Below, in pieces: positions 36,406 through 50,000 of a stretch of DNA of 64,000 nucleotides. The DNA is from Welwitschia mirabilis. Its lineage: Eukaryota; Gnetophyta; Gnetopsida; Welwitschiales. Numbering within the stretch: position 1 is the stretch's first letter; every line of letters starts with the position of its first letter. A program made the translations under genes and the position numbers. The stretch is taken from NCBI GenBank assembly GCA_051453625.1, contig JBOZIK010000001.1:152643484-152707483 (forward strand), given 5' to 3'. A model generated the notes under the pieces. The model was not told where the DNA came from and made no database searches. It was given only the letters and a program-made list of their open reading frames with translations.

Positions 36406-37442
36406 TATTGCACTGCTAATTTGTGGTTATTTAATGGGGTTTTATGATCTATTTTGCAGGACATGTACACAAGTTTAGGTGCAATTATGAGGATTTTAGA
36501 GAATTAATAGAAGATCTTAGAAATGTGCAATTATTACCTAGATTTAATGCATTTAAGGCATATTCTGAGGCATAGAGCTTTGGAGGAATATTATTAACAG
36601 AAATACTAGCTTCTTTTCATCAAAATGATTAAAAGAGACCATCATCTCCTATGTTGTTCCCATGATAGGAAGGACAATAATAACCTTTACTATTGATGTG
36701 GACTTCTAAATCATCTACTGAGTCATTTGGTAAGTCACCTTTTGTAATGATCTATTATCCCCTATGTCATCTGGATGATAGTCAGCATAACACTAACAAT
36801 GTTTTAACTATTTTTTCTGTTTCTTTTACATAAAAGAGTGTGTTTTTAGAGTACCTTCTATTTTTCGTTTTCTACTATGTTTTATTATAAATAAGTCTCC
36901 CTTTGACTCTTCTCTCTATCTTCATAGCATCATAAATTCTTATGACAAAAGATAGAAGAACAGGAGATCCATCTCGAGTATTGCAGAAAGACATTCTCTT
37001 AGTGGAAGGTTGTGTATCCTCTATTGAGGCCTGGCTGTTTTATAACCTAGATGTTGTTACTTTTAATATAAACTTTGTTTTCTTTATTACATGTTAATTT
37101 GTTAGATGACCCTTATAGTTTATGTTGTCCTTGATCTAGTAAAAATTTCTTGACTAATATATATCATTAAGGGCAGTCTTTATTAAGGCTAAAAGGTAGC
37201 AGTTTAAATTTATTCTGCATTGCATTTAGATTAGATTGCACTTTGCATTTGCATTGCATTCTTTATTTTCTACATTATTATTTAATTTGAGTTTCCATTT
37301 ATTTTGTAAAAATGAGAATACAACATTCATATTAACTCCCACTCATACTAGTATGTTGTATTATGTGAGATATCTATCCTATTTTGTGAATGATAGAATT
37401 CTTTTGNNNNNNNNNNTATAAAATGCTTAAATACACACTGCA
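36406..37442 (+). mobile_element. E4 5' LTR
   Basis: Aligned with 43038-44097 throughout, at roughly 85% identity by eye, differences mostly transitions. The start is TATTGCACTG for an original TG start, and the end is CACTGCA. A TATAAATA box lies at 36886-36893. A 10-N run at 37407-37416 corresponds to only 2 bases (AA) in the other LTR. Confidence 0.88.
36886..36893 (+). promoter_or_regulatory. TATA box of E4 5' LTR
   Basis: TATAAATA, preserved at the matching position 43517-43524 in the 3' LTR, followed in both by a C/T-rich run. Confidence 0.65.
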
Positions 37443-37448
37443 ATAAAT

Positions 37449-37466
37449 TGGAACTATTGCTAGGGA
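37449..37466 (+). other. Decayed primer-binding site of E4 (tRNA-Asp type)
   Basis: TGGAACTATTGCTAGGGA matches the Athila-type site TGGCGCCGTTGCCGGGGA at 12 of 18 positions; five of the six changes are C-to-T or G-to-A, mostly at former CpG sites. It lies 6 bases after the LTR. Confidence 0.8.
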
Positions 37467-38109
37467 TGGCTATTAAGGAGTACAAGGGTTATTACCATTT
37501 GGGTGATTATATTAAATTTCCATTAAGTTATTTATTTGTAACGACATTATATTTTATTTAGGAATCATAAGTTTTTGTTTTTAGTTTCAGTTTCAGTTTT
37601 CTAGAGGAAAATAATTGTCATCTCCTCTATTGTCTCCATGACAAACATGACAATAGTTTGTTTTTAGTCTTTGTTTTTAGATTTTAATTTTTTATAATAA
37701 AATTAATCTCTATTATTTCCTTTATTATTCAGATGACCAAGAGGAGGACAACCTCTATTTTTTGGGTTTTTAGCTTTCTGCTCTGTTTTTGTTTTCTAAT
37801 TTCTTTATTCTTTGTCCCCACTATCGCCCTCATGATAGATAGGATGATAGTGTTATTTTTAATCTATTTTCTATTGTTTTCTATTTGTAAGATGTTGTGA
37901 CATGGTCAACCTAGAAAATAAGTATTAAAGAGAAAGGTTATTAATAGAAAAGAACATTAGAGAAGGACTAGTAAAACTAGAAATCAAATCAGAAAATCAA
38001 TCTCCAAGTGCACATAATCCTTCTTCTGAGTTTATTTTTTCTGAATGAAATCTCGTAGAAGAAAATTTAGAAGGATAAAATCAGTCTAAAATGTCGAGTT
38101 TCTTTCAAA

Positions 38110-39180
38110 AATTAAAATAAGTTTTAGGGTTTTTGATCTACCCCCAAGAGATGATGTTAAACTAAAAAAACCTTCATGCCTATCCAACCTTTAGTGGAGA
38201 AGATGATGAGAATCCTCTTCAACATATTTCAGATATTGAATAATTAATCATCACCTCAAAAAATGGGAAAACAATATTAGTAATAGAACATACATGGTAA
38301 TCTTTCCTATGACATTAAAAGTTAGAGTTAAAAATTGGTTAAAAACCATACCTCATAAAAGCTTAAAAACTTGGGATCAAGTCCAAGAAAACTTCATCAA
38401 AGGATTCATGATGAAGAAACTATTAAAAAAAGGAAAAAGGAAGTAATAAGGTTTCAATAAAAATAAAATTAAAATTATGCTTTCACATATGAACATTTCT
38501 TCATAGCAACCCACTCTCATCTAGTAGATGCTTTCTCATGAGAAGGACTAATAAGCTAGTTTTATAATGGTCTAAATCCTCACATAAAACAACTTGTATA
38601 TTTATTTTATGGTAAAAACTTTATGAACATCATGTTAGAAAATACCTGGGCAAAATTAGAAGAACTTGTGGAGGTTACTCAAACTTGGCTAACATCAAAA
38701 GAAAATTACATTGTAGGCCAAATTATCAAAGATTTAAATGAGGTAAAATAAAAAGAGGTGGATTATAATCCTAGAAACTTGATTTAAAACTTTACAACAA
38801 CCCTAGAGAAGTATACAGAAATGGCTTTAGACATCAAATCTGCAATTGAGAGAAATGTTATGCTAACTTGTGACTTATGTAAGGACAATTATCACATCAT
38901 TAAAAACTATTTTCGATTACCAACATACAAAGAGAGTATACATGAAGAAGTTTGTGCTTATAATCAAACATCTTAAAACTTTCAAAATTAAAATCGTGTA
39001 CAACCTAGGATGAATTTACATTTTCAAAACAATTCTCAATGTTTTAGAAACTGATTCAAAAACTTAAACTTTCCACCAAGTTCATCAAACCTTTAACATC
39101 CTAATGATCAACTCACAAACTTTGTGGATGAATTAAGAAGATCACAAAAGAAGATACATGCTATCTTAGAAACGTAAAAT
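38110..39180 (+). pseudogene. E4 gag remnant with zinc knuckle
   Basis: Athila-type gag. FYNGLNPHIKQLV (about 38559-38598) is the family's best conserved stretch. A zinc knuckle follows at 38869-38910: C-DL-C-KDNY-H-IIKN-Y, with the last Cys replaced by Tyr (TGT to TAT). Asn/Pro/Phe-rich sequence follows to about 39120. Several stops and at least one frameshift interrupt it. Confidence 0.88.
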
Positions 39181-39639
39181 TCCAACATTGAAAGTTTACT
39201 AAATGTCTTTCAATAACTATGTTGAAAACCAAATATCACAAGGATCTTTGGCTAAAGAACATTTACCAAACCCTAATAAAATGTGAAAAGACTATAAGGT
39301 TGTAACATGTAGTGGTCAAGAAATAAACCTTCCTCCATATGAATCTTCAACCTCCCAAAATAACTTTAGAAATGATGAAAAAGAAGATAAAGACATTGAA
39401 ATATTAGAATATTTTAAATTTCCTTCTCTTGGTAAAAAGAAAAAGAAAAATTCTTCACAATAATAACCAACTACTTCTTGGCTTGATAGGCTTAACAATA
39501 ATTTAACTTTCAAAAAAAATATTAAATCCTTTATGAAAAATATAAGCATAAACTTTCCTTTTTAGAAACTTTTGCAACAAAATTCAAGATACTCAAAACT
39601 ATGAAAGGATTTGATAAGAAGAAAATAAAAATGAGTTAT

Positions 39640-40110
39640 CTCTGGCAAAGTCTTTCTAGCACAATCCCTCATAAATTTAATGTTACAAAAATCACCCAAA
39701 TTTAAAGATCTAGGGGCAGTAACAGTGAATGTTACATTAGAGGAAAATAAAAAAATTAGAAAAGCCTTAATAGAAATTAGAGCAAGTGTTAACATAATGC
39801 CATTAAACATTTGTAAGAGACTTGGTTTGAAGGGTAGAATCAATCCTACTCAGGTTCTATTAGAATTAGTAGGCACATAGTTAAGAAACCATTATGCACC
39901 ATCAAAGATTTAGAAATTTAAATTAAAGAGACTTGCTAGCCAATAGATGTAATTATCATAGAAGTCAAAGATAACAGAGGATATCATTTACTTATAAGAT
40001 AAGCCTTTTTTACAATAGCCCCTTATCTCATTGACATAAGGAGTGGAATAATGAAATGTCACTTTGAAAATAGAAAATTTACAATTAGAGTCTTTAATGT
40101 AGCTGAAAAG
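39640..40110 (+). pseudogene. E4 aspartic protease remnant
   Basis: A 66-codon open frame (39680-39880) contains ALIEIRASVNIMPLNICKRL at about 39764-39823. This is the retropepsin active-site loop, but the catalytic Asp-Leu-Gly is Glu-Ile-Arg, so it is dead. After a stop the usual downstream strands continue, with DVIIEVKDNRGYHLLIR-like text replaced by similar residues (39945-40000) and a final block near 40060-40100. The overlapping minus-strand frame (39562-39843) is a shadow. Confidence 0.85.
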
Positions 40111-40636
40111 GCCTAGCTGATGATGAAATGGACATTGAAATTAACATCAAATCAACTTTATTTACCCAACATCATTCTCCTAAAGAAAGAGAGCTAACAT
40201 TACATTAGTCTATACTTTATGATGACCCACTTAAGATTAAGAATGAATAAGCTAATAATACATCCAAGTTTGAGAATGAAGAAGAAATGAAACCTTTAGA
40301 TTATAAGGAAGTCCAAATTTTAAACTTACACCTTGAGGGAGATTATCCACTACATGAGCTAAAAATTGAAAATCATAATTTAAATTTGAATCTTAAAAAC
40401 TTTTCTAGTGGACTTGAACATATTTTTCCTTATGATAATTAAAATAAAACTCTTTTAATAAATGAAAATCTTTTACCAAAGTCACTCTCCCCTTTGACTT
40501 TCAAAATTTCTACTTTCATGAGATTACATAGAGTTTTTTATCTTTTATTCCTCTCTTCTTCCAATTTATTTTACTTGAAAATAATTGCATAACTTTGATG
40601 TTTTATCAATTGGTGAACTTCTGGTTTAGACCTTAT
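40111..40636 (+). pseudogene. E4 linker after protease; pol deleted
   Basis: Acidic stretch (40115-40330) typical of the linker between protease and reverse transcriptase, then a LEHIFPYDN-like piece (40410-40440) where reverse transcriptase normally begins. From about 40500 the sequence no longer resembles pol. I see no palm, RNase H or integrase motif on either side of the following gap. Confidence 0.6.
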
Positions 40637-41057
40637 TGTTATATTATGTTTTATCAATTGGTGTCAAGCTAATGTTTTTTGTACATTAAATTTTGTGTAT
40701 ATGCAAAAGATGTTAATGACTTGTAGGCTGAAAGATGAAACCAAAACCATTGAATTCTGAGCACTAGAAACCTGTCTATTTTTTTACCCTCTTGAGCGAT
40801 CGATTGAACTTTTAAGTGGTCGACTGCACTTGAAGCAAATAGAAAAATGAACTACATTAAGAGAGGCGGACCAGATTTCAGATGGGATCGACCAAACCTA
40901 TAACCCCGAGAACCTAAGTCCTAGAACCAAATGAAAAGAAGTCAATTAAATCCATATGAGGTCTACTAGATTTGAGGACCTGATAAATAGTACCCTTGAA
41001 CTAATTGTAAAGGGATCGACTGGACCTATGATGGGGTCAATCGGACATGAGCACTAT
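40637..41057 (+). mobile_element. Copia LTR nested in E4 (same family as 28109-29557)
   Basis: Starts TGTTATATTATGTTTTATCA, matching the other LTR's TGTTAGATTATGTATTATCA, then shares TCAA-CTAATG and the GGTCGACTGGACCTATGA-type phrases (40800-41050). It runs into the N run, so whether it is a solo LTR or a full element cannot be told. Confidence 0.78.
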
Positions 41058-42015
41058 NNNNNNNNNNNNNNNNNNNNNNNNNNNNNNNNNNNNNNNNNNN
41101 NNNNNNNNNNNNNNNNNNNNNNNNNNNNNNNNNNNNNNNNNNNNNNNNNNNNNNNNNNNNNNNNNNNNNNNNNNNNNNNNNNNNNNNNNNNNNNNNNNNN
41201 NNNNNNNNNNNNNNNNNNNNNNNNNNNNNNNNNNNNNNNNNNNNNNNNNNNNNNNNNNNNNNNNNNNNNNNNNNNNNNNNNNNNNNNNNNNNNNNNNNNN
41301 NNNNNNNNNNNNNNNNNNNNNNNNNNNNNNNNNNNNNNNNNNNNNNNNNNNNNNNNNNNNNNNNNNNNNNNNNNNNNNNNNNNNNNNNNNNNNNNNNNNN
41401 NNNNNNNNNNNNNNNNNNNNNNNNNNNNNNNNNNNNNNNNNNNNNNNNNNNNNNNNNNNNNNNNNNNNNNNNNNNNNNNNNNNNNNNNNNNNNNNNNNNN
41501 NNNNNNNNNNNNNNNNNNNNNNNNNNNNNNNNNNNNNNNNNNNNNNNNNNNNNNNNNNNNNNNNNNNNNNNNNNNNNNNNNNNNNNNNNNNNNNNNNNNN
41601 NNNNNNNNNNNNNNNNNNNNNNNNNNNNNNNNNNNNNNNNNNNNNNNNNNNNNNNNNNNNNNNNNNNNNNNNNNNNNNNNNNNNNNNNNNNNNNNNNNNN
41701 NNNNNNNNNNNNNNNNNNNNNNNNNNNNNNNNNNNNNNNNNNNNNNNNNNNNNNNNNNNNNNNNNNNNNNNNNNNNNNNNNNNNNNNNNNNNNNNNNNNN
41801 NNNNNNNNNNNNNNNNNNNNNNNNNNNNNNNNNNNNNNNNNNNNNNNNNNNNNNNNNNNNNNNNNNNNNNNNNNNNNNNNNNNNNNNNNNNNNNNNNNNN
41901 NNNNNNNNNNNNNNNNNNNNNNNNNNNNNNNNNNNNNNNNNNNNNNNNNNNNNNNNNNNNNNNNNNNNNNNNNNNNNNNNNNNNNNNNNNNNNNNNNNNN
42001 NNNNNNNNNNNNNNN
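41058..42015. other. 958-N gap
   Basis: Left flank is Copia LTR, right flank is E4 post-pol sequence. Long open frames spanning it consist only of unknown residues and are not real evidence. Confidence 0.95.
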
Positions 42016-43018
42016 TTGTTGTGCTTCCCTCATCATGGATAATAAAACAATAAAAACTAAGAGGCTAAAAGATAAATGGTATCCTTGGTGTCATTAGAGG
42101 TATTGCTTATTTCCTAGACTTGTAGTCCTTTCACATAGTCATTTCATTTCTTGAGATTATAATGTTTATTTTAAGATGTTGATAGGTGAGTTCATATTTA
42201 AGCAATTTTTTAATCTTATCATTCATTATTTAAAGCATTTTATTTTAGCATTATCATCTACACTACCTTATCAAATGGAATTTTTTATACATTACAACAT
42301 GCATTTTAAAATTAAGTGATATTATGATTTCTTTCATAAGAGTCTATTAGATTAAAATGTCAAATAGGTAAGATATCTTTTATTTATGTTATGTTCTATC
42401 CATTCTTTTTGTTTTCTTTTGTGATGTAATTAGTTGTTTCAAATTCATTATCGTATTTTCTTATTTTTTAGGGCCTTAATGTTTTCTTTGCTTAGTTTTT
42501 AATAAAGAGTTGATTTCTTCTTTGAATAAATAATTTTGTAACATTTCTTTTCAGTATTTTAGAGTTGAACATGCTGTTATTAATCTTTTTTCATGATAGC
42601 ACATTTTCATTATCCACTTTTTTTTACTTGTTAGACTATTTACTACATCTTTCCTTTTCAAATTTGACATTTACTGAATTTTGTGCTTCATTTAAAAAAA
42701 GATGTCTAGTTTTAATTAACCATTATTTACCTTCTCTCTCCCATCTTTTTCTTTACTATATTATCCAATACAAGATGTATTGCTTTTTTTAGGGGAAAAG
42801 GATCCATTTTCATGGCTTATTTTCACAAAATTTTGAGTTATTTTAGAGCTTTTATGACACATAAATTTAAAATTTTTTTTCATACACATTATGCATTACA
42901 TGCTATTTTATTATGAGATTTTTTTATGAGCTTGTTTTAAAAAATTTTAGATTGATTTTTTGTAAGAAAATTGTCTTGTAATTATGGTTTTTCGTCTAGT
43001 TTTTATTAGGAACTGACA
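42016..43018 (+). other. E4 post-pol region, no gene seen
   Basis: AT-rich, T-rich, with no recognisable env-like reading frame. The 75-codon frame 42565-42792 is hydrophobic low-complexity sequence and unconvincing. Confidence 0.5.
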
Positions 43019-43037
43019 AAGGTTAAGTAAGGGGAAA
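43019..43037 (+). other. Polypurine tract of E4
   Basis: AAGGTTAAGTAAGGGGAAA (approximately 43019-43037) directly before the LTR start TGTTGTG. Confidence 0.75.
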
Positions 43038-44097
43038 TGTTGTGTTACCAATTTATGGTTATTTCATGGAGTTTTATGAGCTATTTATAGGACATTTACA
43101 CAAGTTTAGGTGTAATTATGAGGATTTTGGAGAATTGATAAAAGATCTTAGAAATGTGTAATTATCACCCAGATTTGATGTATTTAAGGTATATTCTAAT
43201 GCATAGATCTTTAAAGGAAGATTACTGATAGAAATACTAGCTTCTTCTCATCAAAATGATTAAATAAGATTGTTGTTTCCTATGTCATCCCTACAACAAG
43301 TAGGATGATGACCATCTTTACTGCTAATGTGGACTAGTGAATCATCTATTTAGTCATCTGTTGAGTCACCTTTTGTAATGAGCTGTAATCCCCTATGTTG
43401 TCTAGATGACATTCAGCATGACACTGATAATGTATTGACCATTTCATCCATTTCTTTTATGTAAAAGAGCACGTTTTTGGAGCACCTTCTATTTGTCATT
43501 TTCTATTGTTTTTTGTTATAAATAAGTCCTTCTTTAACTCTTCTCTCTATCTTCATTATACCAGAAACTCTCGTAATAGGAGATCGAAGAGTGGGAGATC
43601 CATCTTGAGTGTTGTAAAAAGACATTCTCTTAGTGGAGGGCTGTGTATCCTTCATTGAGGCTCAGTTGTTTTGTAAACTAGAGTTGTTACTTTTAATATA
43701 AACTCTATTTCCTTTATTACATGTTAGTTTGTCAGATAACCTTATGATTTATGTTTCTCTTAATCTGGTGATAATTTCTTGGATGATATAGATCATCAAA
43801 GACAGCCTTTGTTAAGGCTAAAAGGAAGTAGTTTGGATTTATTCTACATTTCTTTTAGATTAGGTTGTACTTTGCATTTGCATTGCATTCTTTATTTCCT
43901 GCATTGTTATTTAATTCTAGTTTTCATTTATTTTGTGAAAAGCAATCCAAGTCTCATCTCATAGTCTTTAATGAGAATACAACATTCGGGTTAACTTCCA
44001 CTCATACTAGTGTGTTGTATTGTGTGAGATATCTATCCTATTTTATGAATGATTTAATCCTTTTGAATATAAAACACTCACACAAATAAACACTGCA
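43038..44097 (+). mobile_element. E4 3' LTR
   Basis: Starts TGTTGTGTTACC, ends CACTGCA. TATA box at 43517-43524. The extra 35-40 bp near 43945-43975 (GCAATCCAAGTCTCATCTCA) are absent from the 5' LTR. Confidence 0.9.
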
Positions 44098-47000
44098 ATA
44101 ATAAGTAAATGGACTAATGAAAGATTAGATACACATAAAATATCAAATATCATATATCCATAAAGAATATAGTAAATAGCTAGTTAAGTATCCCATGAAG
44201 CTCTAGTCCAAATATCCATTAACCACTACTATGGAGCCATAACCTTGTAGGTTTATATATAAGTTGATTTGACCATACATAGGTAAATTGAATCAATCTT
44301 ATATAATGCCATATTTGGGTGTGACCTCCACTAGGCAATCACATGACTTTATCATGAAGATGATCCATGTATATGATCACATCATTTGTAGATTAACTTT
44401 TTATAATTATCTTCTATTTGAGTCCCATCCATCACTAGGTAAAACATGGCCTCTTAGTCATGTAGTCAAGGTTCCACTAATAAACCATCCATATTACATA
44501 CCATAGATTAAACATATCTTACTCCTTAATGAAGTTCTCATCTATGAAGGTCAATCTACCACCTATGTGTTATTATCATCATTCTTTAGTGCATCTATGT
44601 GTTATTATCATCATAATATAATAAACCAGTTATCCATTATGCCATACACACAATAAGTTCCATACCAAAAATTAATGTCACTAGATTATTATTCAAATCC
44701 ATGTATTAAATACATAAACTAGTATATCACAAGGTTATCTTATTAATGGAGAGATTACAACATGGTATAAATATTCCAAGAATTGAAGTAAGATAGAGCA
44801 TCAAGTTGGATAAGTCCTCACTAGATAATTAGAGGGATATAATCATTGAAAATATAATTATTAGGCTAATCATATGTCCTTAATATAATCTCTTTAGTTA
44901 GTATTTATTAGGGCTAATTATAATTAAAAATAATTAACTATTACATTTCATTTATCCATCATTATATGTGAAACTATTTGTTTAGGTACAAATAAAGCTC
45001 ATTATTCTTTCACTACATAACTTCAATAACTCATGTTAACATATCATGAATGTTTATATGAGCTAATTTTGGATATAATACTCTATGGGTTATGGGCTAA
45101 CTATTCATTTTAATTAACATAAAGTTAGGTCCATAGCACTATTTTACTATTATTATGTAATCACAAGTCATTAGTTGAAACCATAAGTTATTAAGATTAT
45201 ACAATGTATAATCATATGCTTTCCATATCACATGGTCTTCTAATACCTAAAGGAATATTAATTTAGTAATCATAAAGTCAATTACTTAGTAATTTTGTCA
45301 TGCCTTTTGTTATCATCATAATTAGACCTTTAGTATATACTTTATTACTACATAATAAATGATGTCGTTATGTTAATCATATCATTGTAATACTAATAAG
45401 GATGTTATTAAATTTTCATTAGTTATTTCCCAAAGTTGATTAAATGATATTCTTTGCTAATTAATGAAATCTTACAATCGTATTGCCAAATTTATATATG
45501 AATAGTCTTAAGTGAAGAACTAGGAGTTTCTAACAAGATGTTGGTAGCTATCTTTTATGTCCATTATTATATATGCATATAACCTACTATCTTCTATTAT
45601 CACATTAAATGTTATACTACTAATACAAGGCTTATAAAAGCATACCACTTACTAAAATAAATACAATATTCATGATTTTAATAGTATAACTTAATGGGTA
45701 CATGTTAAATTAATATTTCTTTAAATTTTCCACTTCACATATGTAACACTTGAAATTATCAATTCATTAAACTACCTTTATTTCATTTGTATATTGTTCT
45801 CCTATTTTTTACTATACACATTTATGCCATACTATATATCTAGGTCTAATGTATACCAATTTATATGCATCTATTATTATATTCTCCTCCTATGTGGGTT
45901 TACCTTAAGCATATTTAATTATCCTTTCTTATTTACAAATCTCTAATTAAACATTAGTCCACATTACCATCTTCATTCACTCTTAATCATTGTTTGGCCT
46001 TATGAGGCTTACCTTATCTTAATTTATTATTAAGTCTTATATCCATACATAGTTTGCTAGAAGTATATAAAACATGTTATAGTGTTTATTCCTATATGCC
46101 TCACATTATATTATTTATCTTCTAGGTGAATTCTCATTACCCTTTTAATTTTCTAGCATTCCTCCTTTATCATGTTATTACTTAGTATTTTCTATTTTGC
46201 ATTTAATTCTTTTTATTAACATCCTTTTATTTTGTATTTCCCAATAACCATATAACTATTTCTATATATTCAATTCTATGTAAATATATTCTTAGTATTT
46301 TATTGTTATACCTTTTATATATATATTAGTTATGTAATCATTAAATATCAATGTGTCACTGGCAACGTATGCTTTTTTAGTTAAGCTATTAACTCTTTTT
46401 CACATTTAAATTTAGTAATTAAAAACACATTGCTAATAGTTATTTCAAAATAAATTCAAGATAAAAGGAAGTAAGTAAAACACAATGATGTTGAGACAAG
46501 TACTTAATTTGTGGAAATTTAGAAGTAATAACCATTTAAATAATTGTAATGCATATTTTATTTTTAAATATTATTAGTAAACATTCTTTATTGACATATT
46601 CCTACTTAAAGAAGGGCGTTTTATCAAGTCAATCCATCAAAAACCCTTTCAAAGTAAGATTTATTTAGTCTAAGGTAAAATCTTGATCCAATGATAAAAT
46701 GCTTTCAAACTATACATAAATTACAATATGGAAGGCCGCTGCAAGATGTAGGTTACTACTATGGTTATGCTTAATAAAATTATGTATGGGTGTAATTCAC
46801 CTTAATAATCATTTCACTAGTGTTAAAATGTATTTTTCTACATTACAACATTATCCACTTAATCAAAAGTTTCCATTATGATTTTACATCATACAAGCAT
46901 GAGTGTAAAATTCTCTTTCTACTATGTTGATGCTAATTTTAAAATGCCCCTTTACTTATTTAGTATATAAGATATTGGTTCTTTGATTCTGATGTGTTTA

Positions 47001-50000
47001 ACTCTTGTTCCTTAAAAATACATATTTTTGATTTTCAAGTTCAATGATGTTGAACATTTTCAATGTCAAAGTTATTTGATATTTTTCATGCATTTCTTTC
47101 TTTCTATTGAATGCCAACTAAATGTTATTCCTCTTTGTAATATTTCCATCCAATTTATATACATGGATTTATTTCTGAATTTCATTAAATAAAAGCTTTA
47201 AAAAATTTTATTTCAAATCTTCCTTACATGGATGATGGAGATTCCATTATTTTAAATTTGTATCATTACATGTGGGCTAAGTGTTATTTTCATTGGCTTT
47301 TACATGCCTTCCATGCATTTCACCTTATAAAACCCTAGCTTACTCTCCATTTCGTGCACTAAAATCCTTACTTCTTTCATAATTTTTCTCTCATTCATAG
47401 CTCATGACACTATAGTAGCTATAATATCTTTGGCAACTATAGAACATTCATTTCTTACACTGTTCTATCCCTTATGGTATCCACTCTTTTGACACTCTAA
47501 TAGTATTCATAGTACTCCTTTCTTAGCCATTTTCCCCACATTAGTGATCATAGTCAACTTCCACAACATTAATGACAGGCTTTCATAGCACCCAAGACTC
47601 TACCCCTTCTTCTTTAAATGTCATTATCTTAATCCTATTATCAAAATCACATAAAGATGATACATGTTTAGGGTTTATTTTGGTTTTTCTTTTATTCTTA
47701 ATCCCTTTATGATAAATTATTTAATTACTTTTTTAGGTTTTGCTTATTAGGTTTTGTTTTACTTTATTTTAAGTGTTATTTATTTGTAGACTAAGTAATG
47801 GTGAATTCTCCTTTTAACATCATAGTTTTGTTTCATGATGTGCTTTCTTCAATGATGTACCTCTTTGGTTGATGTCATTCTTTCCTCCTATATCAAAAAT
47901 TATAAACCCTCATTTGGATTTTTGAATGAAAGAATCTCTCTTCTCCATTCTTTTTATCTTTTGCCTCTTGTTTTGATTTTTTCTTATGCCCTCTTCTAGC
48001 ATCTTTTACTAACGTTTTCGTGCATTTTTAATTTTGTAGGCTATATTTCAATGTAACAAATTCTATGTTTTTTGTAATTTATAGTTTAGTTAGTAGGCTA
48101 TTACTATAATAAATTGGAGAAGGATTGATGAGGGTTCAAAAATGCATCCTTCAGTCTACAATCATATTCATCAGCCTTCTCTTCTCCCACTCTTAGGATT
48201 AAAGGATTTTTGTCAATATAGATTTATAGAAAGAGTTTTAACAATGTAGACATTTCTTTTATAGGATAATTTAGGTGTCTGATCTTCTTTCACATTTTCA
48301 CTTTTTCTACCATATAGCCATGATTCTTAGCATCTTCTATGTACACAATGTGCTATTTTCTGAGTTAATGTAAATGTATTTGTGAAGACCCCTTTAAAAT
48401 GAAATATTTCTTCCACTTAGCGTAATGTTAAATTTTAGTGGTTTATTTCTTTTATTATAGATCTAGTTTTCATGAGTTTTTAATGGCTCTCTATTATTAT
48501 GTGGATATTGTTTAGTTGTGAATCCTAGATGCCAAATATTTTCTCATAGGATGTAAACATAGAATTATGCTTTTTAATATTTTTAAATAACCTATTTGGT
48601 GATGCTTCATCACAATATCAAAACCATTATTTATTTTAACTATTTAGTATGTCCTAATTTCCAAATCTTTAGCTTGAATAATATTCATTATTTTAGTACA
48701 ACAATATTTTCTATTTTTCCTTTTCTATTTCATGTAATTAAACTACATGGATAAAATATTTTTACAAGATGAGACCCTTTCAATAAGATAAGGTATCCTC
48801 CTTGAACTTTAATAATGATATAATTGTAATTACATGTTTATTAAGTGCTTCCAACTTTTTATACAACTTCTTATAGATTACTATTCACATTTTGAAATGT
48901 ATTAAAAAGGAAGAAAGAATAATATCTAGAACCTATTCTAACTAATATATATGATTAAGATAGTTACTTGTCTACACTACAATAATACTCTTTAATCTAT
49001 ACAATTTTCTTCTTAGGAATGTCTTATGAATATTACAGTTTTTATGTGGAATTTTTTATTTCATTAATTTGGTTTGTTATTTTTATTGCATTCCCTTGAA
49101 AAATGAAGGTTCTAGTGTATTACTACTAAATTACACAAAATATGAGGACAAATTTATAATGTAGTTAACTTAGGCATTTACTAATATTTAAAAAATTTAA
49201 AAATATGAGTTAAAGTTATGATGAGAAGGTTGAATTCTCCAGGAATGTTACTCTTGTCTTTGACTTCATAATTTTATTTCTTTCATATAAATAAATAAGA
49301 AAAACTTCTAAAAAAATATTTAATTATTTAGCCCTATATATAGTACTTAACTATTAATAATTACCTTTAAATCATATTTTAAGAATAATTCTAAAAAAGG
49401 AGAATTTAAACTTATATCACAATAAATTATAGAGAAGATCATTCCTTGTTTCCTCCTTAACAAACTCCTTCCTTCATCTCTTTCCTCTAGCTAAGTAAGA
49501 TGGATGAAGCATCATTATAATGTTTAAATAAAAAATTCATCAATCTTGTTTCTTCTACCTAAGGTTGATATTTGAAAACATGTGATCTTAAGCATTATCA
49601 CCACTTATTCTTATGCATGAAACCATTATGCAAAGAGCCACCTTTTTTATGCATAGTTCTATATCATTTAATATATGGTCATCTTAAAGCCTTCACAATC
49701 TAAACAACTCATGCTATGCCATATTATGTTTAATTTGATATAATTCACCTTTTAATTATGATTTTCCACCTATAACATTAAAATTAGCATATTCCATTTT
49801 ATATATATTAATTATATTAATTTTTATATTATCATATATTATTTATTATTTACTAATTAACCATTTAATAACCATAAAATGATACATGTCATTTATGTCT
49901 TATATTACTATATTTTATTATTAGCTATTAATTAAATAATATTAATATTAATACATTTAATGATACATTATAGTTCTGATAACATATTTACCTTCCTCTT

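Larger units (their letters stand above)
36406..44097 (+). mobile_element. E4: Athila-like Gypsy element nested in LTR A
   Basis: LTRs of about 1.04-1.06 kb (36406-37442, 43038-44097), a tRNA-Asp-type primer site, gag, protease, a post-pol region and a polypurine tract, all in plus orientation. The flanks ATAAG (36401-36405) and ATAAT (44098-44102) are the probable target duplication; copy B shows the uninterrupted site as CAATAAGCAAATAGG near 57232. Reverse transcriptase, RNase H and integrase are missing; a Copia LTR and a 958-N run lie where they end. Confidence 0.88.

Noticed and set aside
39562-39843. 93-codon minus-strand frame
   Set aside because: Shadow of the E4 protease frame on the plus strand.
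40956-42053. Open frames of 330-365 codons on both strands
   Set aside because: Almost wholly unknown residues from the 958-N run.
47326-47480. Plus-strand promoter-like TTATAAAACCCTAG followed by a C/T-rich run in LTR A
   Set aside because: No gene follows, and the LTR pair's primer and polypurine sites place its sense on the minus strand; kept only as a remark.
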